DNA of 64,000 bases from contig NW_003314276.1 of assembly GCF_000143415.4 (NCBI RefSeq), forward strand, positions 1,013,434-1,077,433, written 5' to 3'. Position 1 is the first letter of the stretch. Every line of letters begins with the position of its first letter. This document shows, one piece after another, positions 1 to 10,215 of the stretch. The notes beneath the pieces are model-generated. The model was not told the origin of the DNA. It saw only the letters and a list, made by a program, of their open reading frames with translations, and did not search any database. The stretch comes from Selaginella moellendorffii (Eukaryota; Streptophyta; Lycopodiopsida; Selaginellales; Selaginellaceae). Position numbers and translations under genes: made by a program.

Positions 1-3000
1 CAAATTTGATATCAAGGAGCATCAATTGTAAGCATTTGACCAGAATCCAATGAATGTAAATTAAAATTTACTTATTGTAATCCCCATTTTTGAAAAAAAA
101 ATACCCAACCATAAGTATAGTTATTAGATATTTTTAAAGACATATTCAGAAAAAGAGTAAATTTTATAAATAACCTTATATAAAATCACAATATAAATAT
201 ATAGATTTTATAATGATAAAAAATTGTAAAAAACAATAAAAGATATCTATATTTTAGAATAAATATTATAAATATATATTGATATTTTTAAAATGAAACT
301 GAAAGGAGTACAAAAGACTCAAGATTATATAAAGAAGAAGAAAGTGATATGGAAAGGGACCTCCCATTAAAATATTATTTTAATCTTCCTTTATAATTGT
401 TTTTTCCATTAACACATTTCTGCCAACCCTCTATCCTATCCATCACCTCCTACCACGCACCCACTTACACCTAACAGAAGCTCTAATTTTTTTTTTCACA
501 TGGCCAATGCCACTAACACTTAACTAAATTCATGTCCCTAAATTTTGTGTGCTAAATTTGTTCAAATGGCCTAATGAAATTCATGATGCTTATTAACCTA
601 AAAGATTTCACAATTTTTTCATAATCAAGCAACATCAATTTCTAGAGGTAAATAATCAATTTAGCTTCAAGATGTAAGAATTCCATGAAAATGACATTTT
701 TTATGCCGATAAATTATATTGGAATTTTTTTATATCAAAGGAAACTATATCTCTTATTTCTAGATAGTGAGAGGAGAAGAGGTGATGGGGTAGATTTTTG
801 GCAATTTTCCAACAAAAGCTATTGAAATAACCTTTCTATCATTAATCATGTATTTTATTTAGTAATAAAATTTAATTACTAACTTCTTAACACATGTATT
901 AGTGTGAATATATAAACAATATACTCATAAAATTTTTATCATACTCACTGAATTTACATTAAAGTCATAGATCAATTCAAAATTTTAATAAGTGGGGGTT
1001 GCTTTTACAATGTTTGGTCAAACAATTATATAAATGGCTTGATTAGTGTAGATTTATATAATACATGTGATCATGGGATAAAATTTAAATTTACAGTCAC
1101 CATGGATCCTTGGAACTTTAGTTGATAAATGGGGATAAAATAGCCACTAAAAGCTCTCTTATCAAGCAATTACCCCTTTTTCAATTGGCTTAAAGAGAGA
1201 AAGATAGAATGCACTATATGTGGTATCGAAGTAAATGGCATGGGTTCAATTTCCATTGATTAGTAACTACTTAAAAGTATAATATACTCTTGAGCAAAAT
1301 ATTTTCCTACTTTTAAATTTGAAATCGTATGTATTGGGCATCCATATATACGTCCATCTTCTTGTAGAGCATCCCAGATGAAGGTATCCCATTGATTAGT
1401 GGCTACTTAAAAATATAATATACTCTTGAGCAAGATATATTCCTATCTTTAAATTTGAAATCGTATGTATTAAGCATCCATATATACGTCCTTCTTCTTG
1501 TAGAGCATCCTAGACGAAGGTATCTAGACGATGAAAAGCTCTTTCATCAAACAATTGCCCCTTTTACAGTTGGTTTAAGATAGGGTGCACTACAATTTAT
1601 ATATTATTATAGAGAGCATTGTGATAAGAATGGGATTCCTTGTCATATCTAACTTGATCCAACTGAAGGAAAATTAGTATTTCCTTAGAAGCTTTCAATA
1701 GATATTCAACAAGGTGATTATATTAATTAAACATCAAATTAGATTAGAAAAAAAAATATAGATTATGGAAAGAAAAAAATCCTCAGATGAACCTTATTGT
1801 TGAGATGACTTTCTAACTATGTAGAATCTAAAAAATTAAAATATGAAGTACCAACTTACAAACTTACAAAGTATATATATTTGGAAGAACACAAATCTTG
1901 AGAAAGTATTTTTTTGTCAAGAAGGTTATATAGATAAAAATTATTTTGCTATTAGGATTTAGACAACTTAACAAATACAAAGATAGTAAACTTGAGTTTT
2001 AATTTGTTAATGCAACTTTTGAAACTAATTGCTATATAAGTTAAAGTTTTCATTTATTTTAAAATGAATAATCTTTGATAATTTCAAGTTCCTATTATAC
2101 ACTATATTTATATTTTATCATCATGGAAATGGTATTCCAGTTATATAGGTTTTAACTTTTAGTAAAACATATGAAGAACTGAACTCTTAAAAAATAAATT
2201 TTAAAATATATACCAGATTTGAAACCATATATGATAATAATTGATGATGTTAATGTGGAAATTAATGCTGTAAAGTAATTTTATGCTTTAAGATAGTTAA
2301 GTTTCTCAAATTCTATTATGTGTTTGGTACATAAAAAGGAATTATAAGGTAAAATCATGAGATATTAAGATGGAAATATAGAAACATCTCAAAGATATTA
2401 TGTATCATTTAGGTCACAAAGCTTTTTATGATAATACTTTTATGCATCTTTATCAAAAAGCAATTTTAAAAAATGATAGAATTAAAATATTGATTCATTT
2501 GCTAAATTTCTCTTCCCATTCATTTTGAAAATACTTGATAAAAGCTCATTTATTTAGAAATTCCACCCATAAAATATTTGATAAAATACTTAATCTCAAC
2601 TTGTGATTTGTTCTTGAAGTTTTTCTTATAGCCAAATAATTTTATTGTGGTATTCCATGAGCTATACTCTCATTGAAAAAACATTATGCTCACAATCAAA
2701 TAATAGATTAAGCACTTCACCAATTTACTACCAAGGTTCTGATTTATTAGTTATTGCAATTTTATTTGAAATCATGAATACTAAAAATTAATTTATAGTG
2801 CAATTATTAAAGTAAGAAACATTAACAACTTTCATGTAAAATTTGATAAAAATGATACTTACAAATATTAATATACTTGCAATGCATTCAATTTAATGAA
2901 ATTTGGCTAAATGTTAAACCAGTTGCTTCATGGAACAAATTTAGAGCAAGTGTTGACATTTTATTTAGAGTTTTAAGATCCACTGGCCATGTTGAAAAAA

Positions 3001-3130
3001 AATTAGACATACAGCCAAGTGCATGTTAATGTCAAGGATTAAACAATTGTCAACTGGAATGCAATAAACGATTGTCAGCTGGAATGCAGTAATTAGTTGC
3101 TAGTGAAGAATCTTAATTGTTTAAAAGAAA
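1..3130. other. AT-rich gene-free region
   Basis: About 3.1 kb of very AT-rich sequence with no open frame worth reporting on either strand and no recognisable coding similarity. Composition changes sharply near 3,180, where the RopGEF gene ends. It holds the nested direct repeat listed separately. It may be old, heavily mutated transposon sequence, but no terminal repeats or transposase remnants were seen. Confidence 0.7.
1254..1525. repeat. Tandem direct repeat, two copies of about 136 bp
   Basis: Copy 1 begins at 1254 and copy 2 at 1390, both with CATTGATTAGT and both ending in a GAAGGTATC-like string. They share long runs such as the stretch around AAATTTGAAATCGTATGTATT. Differences are scattered substitutions, so the duplication is not recent. 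A second repeated block (AAAAGCTCT followed by a CAATT...CCCCTTTT stretch) lies outside it at about 1148 and 1534, giving a nested arrangement. Confidence 0.8.
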
Positions 3131-3188
3131 CTAAGCTTTTTCATAAGAAAGGGAAAAACAATTATAATCTTGTGGAACAGTCATTATC

Positions 3189-5794
3189 CTAGTCTCTTCC
3201 AGGAGGACTATGAAACGATTTCCTGGACTCCGCCACAAACCACGGCCGATCTTTGACAGGCTTCTTCGACTCCTCCACAACGCTGGCAGATTGAGCGCTG
3301 CAAATCGATCCCAGCAGTGTCGGGCATGGCCCTTGTTGTTCCGCTCGCATACTAGCATTTGGGGGAGAACCTCCGGCTGGCCTTCGCAGATTTGGCGACA
3401 AGGACGACGAAGGCGAGGAGCCGGGTGATGCAAACGGAGTAGCAAACGGCGTGCTAGTCGACACTCGATTCTGGAACGAGATCGTGTGAATCTTCCGAGC
3501 TATTGGTAACGCTGCGTTTGTTTTTGATCCCAGTTGGCTTCCGCTGCTGTCTTGGTTCCTCTTTGTCATGTCCGCTATGTACAGTACGTCGTCAATCCGA
3601 GAGAGAATGCTGTATGCCAGACTCTCCAAAACTCTCGAGTAGCTCTCGAGAATTGCCTGGCCAACATCCTGTTGCAACCAAGTAGGAGTGATTTATACAA
3701 TCAGCTCCATAAAAGAAAGAACAGACCTTGTTGTACTGGATCTTGTTGACGTCCAACACTGTTTGTGGCAGTCCCGGAAATCTCTGCCTCAGGCATAGAA
3801 GAAGGCTGTCAGCTCTCTCGATTAGCAACTGCCTTTTGTCTCCACACTCGGCCACCAAGTCCCTCACTTTCAACCATGAGTATCTCGAGCTGCCGTTGCT
3901 TTTGCTTTTGCCTTCCTTGTGAGAGCCGGACGACTCCTTTTTTCTCCAGATGTGCAAAGCCGACTGGATGCGGTTTGCAACCTCCAAAGCACTGTGCTCC
4001 GTGGACAAGTCTAGAGACGAGAGGAGTGCGTCTGGAGAAAAGTGTTCTTGCCTCAGACCATAGTATATTGTATCTCCCAGATTCGCTCTCGCGCTCTACG
4101 ACACACATGGAGCAATAAAATCTTTTGCGTCAAGTCTCTAAAGTTGAAAACACCAGGCACCAAACCACCAACTATGATAAATGAAAGAAAAGAAAGAAGT
4201 TACCTTCGGAAGAGAGTCCCAGTAAACGTCGGGTACTTGCATCTCCGAAAGGACCTGCTCGTTGATCGCCATGGCTGCCTTGAGGATCTGGTTCGTGCAA
4301 TCCCGCTGATTCTGTAACGCCTTACGGGACTTCTCCGAGAGACCACCCGTAGGAATCTTCGGGACCGGCAGCCACCACTTATCCTCCTCCCTCTTTGTAG
4401 CCACGGATTTTTGCTGCTGGTTCTTGGATGAAATATCTACCGACACTCCTTGGTCCACATACCAAAAGTCAGTCTCCTTGTAGCTGTCGAGTGCCTCCTG
4501 TGAGAGACAAAAGAAGTAGCGACCTGAACCATTTTTGTGAAACTCAATGTGACGAACAAACTGGGATCTTGATGAGTATGGCCGAGGATGACCTTACCAG
4601 TAGCATCGCGTCCAGCTTCCGAAGAGCTGGTAGATTGATATGAAGATCCGAGCGCGGCCTGCTGATCATGACCTTTACGAAAACAATGAGATAAACAACA
4701 ATGCGTTAGTTTATATGATCCATCATAATGGCGACAAAAATCTGCACACGCACACTCACCTCTAGACTGGTACCATCTGTGACGCTGTGAAAAGATGGAA
4801 CGAACTCCACAATGTGATCGCAGACCGAGAGAATCCAATTCATCTCTCTTTGCCAAAGTAACTTACGTTCATGGGACAAAGGCTCCAATCTCCAAAGCTC
4901 GCCAAACACCGAAGCTATAGAAGAGAGAAGAATTAAAACTTACACAAGGAAAAACTAAAGAAAGAAACGAGGAACACACACGTACCAGCGAGATTGGTGA
5001 GCGCATTGGAGATTGCCAGAGCCGTGCAAACTCCTTTGCCACTGCCGGACATGTCCTCTCCAAGAAGTAGCTTGGAGAATCGTTCTTTCATCATCTCAAT
5101 CTCTTTGAAAGAAGAAAAAAAAAAGAAAGAAACCATCAGAAAAAACGTAGAAGAGATTCTCGGGAGAGAAAGCAACCAATCGAGATCACATACCTGGCGT
5201 TTGATTCTTCGCCATCGCGGCAGATCTTCCATCGCTCCATCCAACGTTGCTGCTCTCGGCGGATCTCGGCGAGGAGGGCATCACGACCGCGGCGGTGCCA
5301 AAATATCCGAGCTCCTCGCGAGAATTCGGCACCGGCGAGAGCTTGAGATGGCTGCGCTGGTGGCGGCCGAGCGGCCAGCCTAGCGGCGAGCGCCCATCGT
5401 CGTCGGAGCTGCTGACCTCGTTGCTGAGAATCTGGCGCTCGCAGATCAAATCGATGGGGCTGCCTGCCAGGTCGGCGTCGTAGCGATCATGCGAGCTCCG
5501 GCTCAATCCATCGATGCTGGTCGTGCAGCTCGCCCTGTCGATGCTCTGCTGCTCCTCGTAGCTGAAGATCGCGCTGTCGGATCGAATCAAGAGCCCCTTG
5601 GCCTTGTCCATGCCTGAAATCTCATCAATCTCATCAAATTCTTCCCTGTTGCTCCTCCAATTCATCCATGCACCAGCTCCAATGCCGGCGATTCCACCCC
5701 AGCGATTCCAACGAGACGAGGAGAACAGAGCGTTAAGGGAGGAGAAAGAGCGGCCATGGCCGCACCTATCACTGTTTACCACGTGGCGGCGCAT
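3189..5794 (-). CDS. ROPGEF: RopGEF (PRONE-domain guanine nucleotide exchange factor for ROP GTPases)
   Basis: Seven exons read on the minus strand: 5794-5194, 5102-4986, 4914-4760, 4672-4598, 4497-4204, 4095-3727 and 3668-3189. All have GT/AG boundaries and join in frame to give about 696 aa. The PRONE catalytic domain starts at [20 protein letters not shown] and runs through the conserved blocks [68 protein letters not shown] and [25 protein letters not shown] proteins load GTP onto plant ROP/RAC GTPases at the plasma membrane, controlling polar growth downstream of receptor kinases. The N-terminal 240 residues and the Ser/Pro-rich C-terminal tail are variable, as usual for the family; the tail is normally autoinhibitory. 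The first Met is at 5794, but Mets at 5665 or 5611 are also possible, because a CACGTG G-box at 5780-5785 lies inside the longest frame. Confidence 0.93.
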
Positions 5795-5948
5795 TCCATT
5801 CCGGAAAGAAAGACATCAAGGGGGCTACATCCAACGGCTGGGAGGTTTTTCGGAAATCTATGTCGAATAATTATTACTTTTTTACTTTTGGTATTTACTG
5901 GATCCAAAAGTCTTTTGATTTTATTTTAGGGTTCTAAGGAGGAAGGCG
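5795..5948. promoter_or_regulatory. Short divergent promoter between RopGEF and the FYVE-ankyrin gene
   Basis: Only about 150 bp separates the two outward-facing start codons. It carries a TTAGGGTT (telo-box-like) motif near 5926 and a T-rich stretch. A G-box (CACGTG, 5780-5785) lies just inside the longest RopGEF reading frame. Shared regulation is inferred from spacing alone. Confidence 0.5.
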
Positions 5949-7365
5949 ATGGCGCTCGTGGCGCCGCCTGCGTTCGAGGAGGCTGCGCACTGCGCGATCT
6001 GTGGCTGCGGCTTTGGCACATTCAAGCGCCGGGTAAGTCTGCTGGATTTCCTTGATTCTCGAGCTAGAAATTCGTAATCGATCGCATTTTCGTGCACAGC
6101 ATCACTGTCGCGCTTGCGGGAGAACTCTGTGCAACGAGCACTCCTCGAATCAGATGGTAAGAGAGAGCTCGATCGCCACTTTTCCTCCATTGTTTTTTCT
6201 TTTCTGCGAATGACGATAAAAATGTAGGCTCTTCCACAATTTGGCTTGCACGGGCCAGTGAGGGTCTGCAAGGATTGCTTCACAGCAGGCGACACGAGGC
6301 AAGCATTTTCTTTTTGATTTTCTTCGAGTGTACGTTTGCTTGACGTTTCTCTACTTTTTAATCCAGTGTTCCAGCCTTAGAAGAGGGTGATGGAGTCGTT
6401 ACAAGGGAGCCGTCTGAGAATGACTCGTTGGTACCGGAGTTTTCTAGTCTCAATCTCAACGAGGCCACGGTACCAGCTACAGTTCCCGCCAATGAGTCGA
6501 CTTCCACAGTTCCCACGTTTGAATGCAAGTGTGGAATGCCTCTTTGCATCTGCAGCGCTCCAGAACCAGAAGCACCAAAGGTATGTCTTTTTCCACAATG
6601 CTTTTGACGATTGCCTTATCGCGATAAGACCAGGTCTCGCCTCAAGTCTCACAATCAGCCAGTAGTTCCAGAAGCAAGAAAACGGCCACCTCATCTCTTC
6701 CAACAAGGCAAGATCAACCTCGACCTTTGCCTGTGAAACAATCTCCAAGGTAACTTGAGGCAAGCTGGAGAAGTGCGACTAACCAATACTTATATCACAG
6801 CCTATTTTTCACGGGTGGACAAAGCGTCAAGGCCGAGGATCATGCCCCCTGTCGAAGTTACGATATCAGCGGCGAGGTATTTTAATAATATTGTACGTAC
6901 TTTTCCCTTATGAATGTTTTATTCACTCAACTGTGATTGAAAGGGAATACGGGAGGCCATTAAGAACGGGGATGCAGGTGCTGTAAAGAATCTTCTTTCC
7001 AAAGTAAGTTGCCATTTCAATCTGATTTCTTGTTTGATAGTTTCAAAACTTGCAAGGGAGTGGATGCCAAATACACGGATAAGCAAGGGATGTCACTGCT
7101 GCACTTGGTAATGCACGTTGTTTTTCTCAATTTTCTTCTTGACTTAACGACTTTTTTTCAGGCAGCCGTGTTTAACTTGACAGAGATAGCCTTCATGCTT
7201 TTGGACTCTGGAGCAGAGGCCTATTCCAGAAACTTGCAGGGTACCAATGTACAATCTTTACTGTTAGCTAGCTGCCTAAAAACCGATCGTGCAGGAGAGA
7301 CACCCTTGGACTGCGCGCAAACGACTTTACAACTAAAGCTCCTGGAAAAGCTTGCAAGAAGTTGA
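5949..7365 (+). CDS. FYVE zinc finger plus ankyrin-type protein (endosomal PI3P binding)
   Basis: Starts at ATG 5949 with a FYVE finger. The Cys pairs HCAICGCGF, RRHHCRACGRTLC and VRVCKDCF are all present, including the R(R/K)HHCRxCG signature that binds phosphatidylinositol 3-phosphate, so the protein should sit on endosomal membranes. A middle region rich in Ser, Pro and acidic residues follows (with CKCGMPLCIC). The C-terminus is ankyrin-like: IREAIKNGDAGAVKNLLSKG, GMSLLHLAAVFNLTEIAFML and ETPLDCAQ. About nine exons are joined across introns of 60-110 nt. The intron after 6298 has a GC donor (ACGAG/GCAAGC) instead of GT, and the frame continues only if it is used. The gene is divergent from RopGEF. 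The protein is about 290 aa, complete, and ends in LLEKLARS. Confidence 0.88.
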
Positions 7366-7500
7366 AAGGCATTTAATTTAAAAGAGAACAATCGTACGCC
7401 AGGGAAATAATAAGGTAGCTCTGTTTACCTCATTTCATCTTTCAAGTTTTATTTGTGAAAAAGCCGGTGTTAGATCTACAAACTTTGCTTCTTCTACTGC

Positions 7501-9729
7501 CTAGGCGAATTCCAGAGGAAACCATCTGCTTTGGCTCCTCCAGAGCGATCGAATAACAGGAAGCAGTCCAAGCAGAGCTAGCTGGATCCGATCAGTGCTA
7601 TTCACCTTGATCGATATCTGTCCGGTTCCTCGATTGTTGGCGTTGCCGCGCACCACCATCGCCGTTCCTCCCAAGTGGATTTGCGAGTGTAAGTTGATTC
7701 CATATGCAATATCCTTTGCTGTCCAGTTCATGACTGACAATCCCAGCGTGCAGTTTGTTCGATCCACGGGATAGTCGGGCCCGACCACCGTCGCTTCCAT
7801 GATCGCTCCGTAAGCTTTGTCACCCCGGGTGAGTGAAGTAGCCCCGCTCATCAGGATCTTTGCTCGCTTTCCTATCACCACCTTGTCTTCCAGTCTCACT
7901 CCGACCACCGCGTTCTCTCCGACCATTGTGATCCCCATTCCCGCCAGCGTCTTGTTAGACTCGTGGTTCTTGAACGTCGTCCCTCCCCACAGGCTGTAGC
8001 AAACGTCCCTTCCCACCGTCTGGATGTCGAGCCCTCCGGTAGAAACTCTGTTGGGTCCGTGCTTGATTGCTGCAGAGCCATCGAAAGTTACGTGGTACTC
8101 TTTCTTGTCCATGACGATCTGTCCCGAGACTGACACTGGGATGTTCTTAGCGAGGTGGAAGGACCTGTCCAAGTTGGCGGAGTTGAACCCGTTCTCGTGA
8201 TCCCACCGCGAGTCGAGCACCGGGCGGACATTCCAGGACGCATCATCGACGTAGCGGTACCGGTGGCTTGGATCGTCCGAGCTGAAGCTCGTCGGGAGCG
8301 CGAAGTCGGGGGAGATCCCGGGGGCCATGTCGCGGTGCTGCTGCTGCTCGTCCTCGCCGTCCTCCACGCCCCTGTTCTTCATCTCCCGCCACCTCCGGCA
8401 CTGCATCTTCCACAGCTTTCGCTTGAACAGCTTCTCCCGCAGCGCGAGCTCCTCGAAGTACGACTGCCGATTGTCCTCGTCCAGAGCGTCCAGTTCGTCC
8501 TGGAGCAGCCGGCGGAAAGGTGGCAGCTGATCAAACTCGGCCTCTCCATCCTCGTCCTCGTCGGGATCCACCTCGCCATACTCCTCCTCGTCCGGCTGCT
8601 GGACCTCGGATCGAGCCTGCAGCATCGACGCTAGCAGCACCGGCATTGGCGAGCCACTCCGCCGCTCGCACAGCCTCGTCAGCGGCATGCTCTCCGGGAG
8701 CTTGAGGTACGTGTTGGCCTCGGCCAGGATCCGGGCCGAGAAGCACAGCAGCAGGAGCTCGGGCCGCCACACCATCCCGTTTGGAAGAACTCTCTCGCCG
8801 GCTCGGTTGGTTCGACACGCCGGGTGGTTCTCAATGAGCGTCACTGGGTTGAGCAGCCGGGTATCGCCCACGGCCGATCGGACAGTCTGCTGGAACATCC
8901 GGGTTCTCTGGCCAACGTAAGAATCATACCGCAGCGGAAAACCATCGGGTCCATCGGGTGGCGACGAAGCTCCGTGCGTCAAGACGATGATCGCGTTGAA
9001 CCAGATGGCCGGGCCGAAGCGATCGCCAATGTAGCGCATGAGCGCCGCGTCCTTGCTCTGGGAATCCAAGCGATCCACGTAGAGGACAATGTCGGGTGGG
9101 TTCCTGCGAATGCAGCGCTTGATCGAGGCCACCACGCGCTCGTTGTAGCGCCGGTCCGCCATGCTCGCGGAGAGCCCCGGCGTGTCGATCACTCTCATCC
9201 GGATCCCCTTCATGGTTCCATCGATCACTTCCACCTTGTTGGTGCCGCTGGAAAAGGCGCTGGTGCTCGCCATGGGCTTGCCGAAGATGGAGTTGACGGT
9301 GGCGCTCTTGCCCACCCCGGATTTGCCCAGGAGCAAGACGGTGCAGCAGAAGTCCAGCTCCTCGTCGCGCGAGGAGGCCTCCTCCTCCATCGCCACCGCG
9401 CAGGCCTTGTCGTAGCCGCTGGTGCTGTTGCGCATCTTGCCGCCCTTGAGCTGCTCCGCGAGGGCGAAGCGGTAGAGGACCTGCGCGGCAATGCCGTTGT
9501 CCGCGGATTGGCCCAGGCGGTGGACGAGGCGCACGAACTTGACGCGGATGTCCTGGAGCTTCTCGCACAGGATCCTCGTCTTCTCTTCGGTGTTACCTTG
9601 CGTGATGGATCGGACGATGCCGGCGAGCTTGGACGTGACGGAGGAGGGCGCCTGGGAGACTGCTGCTGCCGATGCCGCCGCGGCTGGGGCGGACAATGGC
9701 GCTACCAGTGCCCTGTCCGCGGCCTCCAT
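7501..9729 (-). CDS. TOC159-family chloroplast preprotein import receptor, short A-domain (TOC90/TOC120-like)
   Basis: A single uninterrupted 742-codon frame without introns. The G domain has the P-loop GKSGVGKS at residues 135-142 and DTPG at 182-185, with the surrounding AIG/TOC-GTPase signature (TVNSIFG, MRVIDTPGL, PPDIVLYVDRLD). An acidic linker near residues 385-410 (DPDEDEDGEAEFDQLPPF) and the block SYFEELALREKLFKRKLWK are typical of TOC159 proteins. The C-terminal 300 residues are the beta-rich membrane (M) domain. The protein acts in the outer chloroplast envelope, recognising transit peptides together with TOC33/34 and TOC75. Only about 130 residues precede the P-loop, so the long acidic N-terminal domain of TOC159/132/120 is missing; by architecture it resembles TOC90. 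Its first 16 codons and upstream sequence were copied by the tandem duplication described below. Long antisense frames opposite it are GC-rich shadows. Confidence 0.93.
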   Translation of the reverse strand: MEAADRALVAPLSAPAAAASAAAVSQAPSSVTSKLAGIVRSITQGNTEEKTRILCEKLQDIRVKFVRLVHRLGQSADNGIAAQVLYRFALAEQLKGGKMRNSTSGYDKACAVAMEEEASSRDEELDFCCTVLLLGKSGVGKSATVNSIFGKPMASTSAFSSGTNKVEVIDGTMKGIRMRVIDTPGLSASMADRRYNERVVASIKRCIRRNPPDIVLYVDRLDSQSKDAALMRYIGDRFGPAIWFNAIIVLTHGASSPPDGPDGFPLRYDSYVGQRTRMFQQTVRSAVGDTRLLNPVTLIENHPACRTNRAGERVLPNGMVWRPELLLLCFSARILAEANTYLKLPESMPLTRLCERRSGSPMPVLLASMLQARSEVQQPDEEEYGEVDPDEDEDGEAEFDQLPPFRRLLQDELDALDEDNRQSYFEELALREKLFKRKLWKMQCRRWREMKNRGVEDGEDEQQQHRDMAPGISPDFALPTSFSSDDPSHRYRYVDDASWNVRPVLDSRWDHENGFNSANLDRSFHLAKNIPVSVSGQIVMDKKEYHVTFDGSAAIKHGPNRVSTGGLDIQTVGRDVCYSLWGGTTFKNHESNKTLAGMGITMVGENAVVGVRLEDKVVIGKRAKILMSGATSLTRGDKAYGAIMEATVVGPDYPVDRTNCTLGLSVMNWTAKDIAYGINLHSQIHLGGTAMVVRGNANNRGTGQISIKVNSTDRIQLALLGLLPVIRSLWRSQSRWFPLEFA

Positions 9730-9854
9730 TGGATCCGGTGGGAGAGACCCGCTAGAACCCTAAAACATTGGTTCCTCGCATTGCCTGGGAAAATATCTCG
9801 CGGTGCTTTCCTCGCCACGTCTTGGATAAGGTAGATATTTTTATGAAAAATGTT

Positions 9855-10097
9855 TAAATGGATCTACTTTTATAATTATTCTAGCATATTCTGTAAGAGT
9901 TGAGTAGCTTTTCCTTCTGAAATAAACATAAAACACTGGAATACACATGAAAAAATATTTTAGAATGCAAAAGTACTTTATCAACTTGTGCTAGTCATAC
10001 AAAAGCTATAATTATATAAAACATGTTTAAGTAAATCCATTTTGAAATGGATTTACTTCTATAATCATTCGAGCATATTCTGTAAGAGTTATAAGCC
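9855..10097. repeat. Imperfect direct repeat of about 51 bp inside unit A
   Basis: AAATGGATCTACTTTTATAA at about 9855 and a variant (AAATGGATTTACTTCTATAA) at about 10047 each continue into CATATTCTGTAAGAGTT. Only the first copy survives in unit B (about 16170). The AT-rich spacer between them (9906-10046) contains no gene. Confidence 0.8.
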
Positions 10098-10215
10098 CTA
10101 TTTGCAAACTTCATATCCTACGACCAACTAAGATCCTTCCATCTGGTCCCAGCCTCACAAATTCAACTGGGACCTCATGGATTTGATTCCAAAAACTGAA
10201 AGAAACACAACATCG

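Noticed and set aside
8824-9834. 336-codon plus-strand frame opposite the TOC gene
   Set aside because: Antisense shadow of a GC-rich coding exon; low-complexity His/Arg/Ala content and no motif, while the minus strand has a complete GTPase domain.
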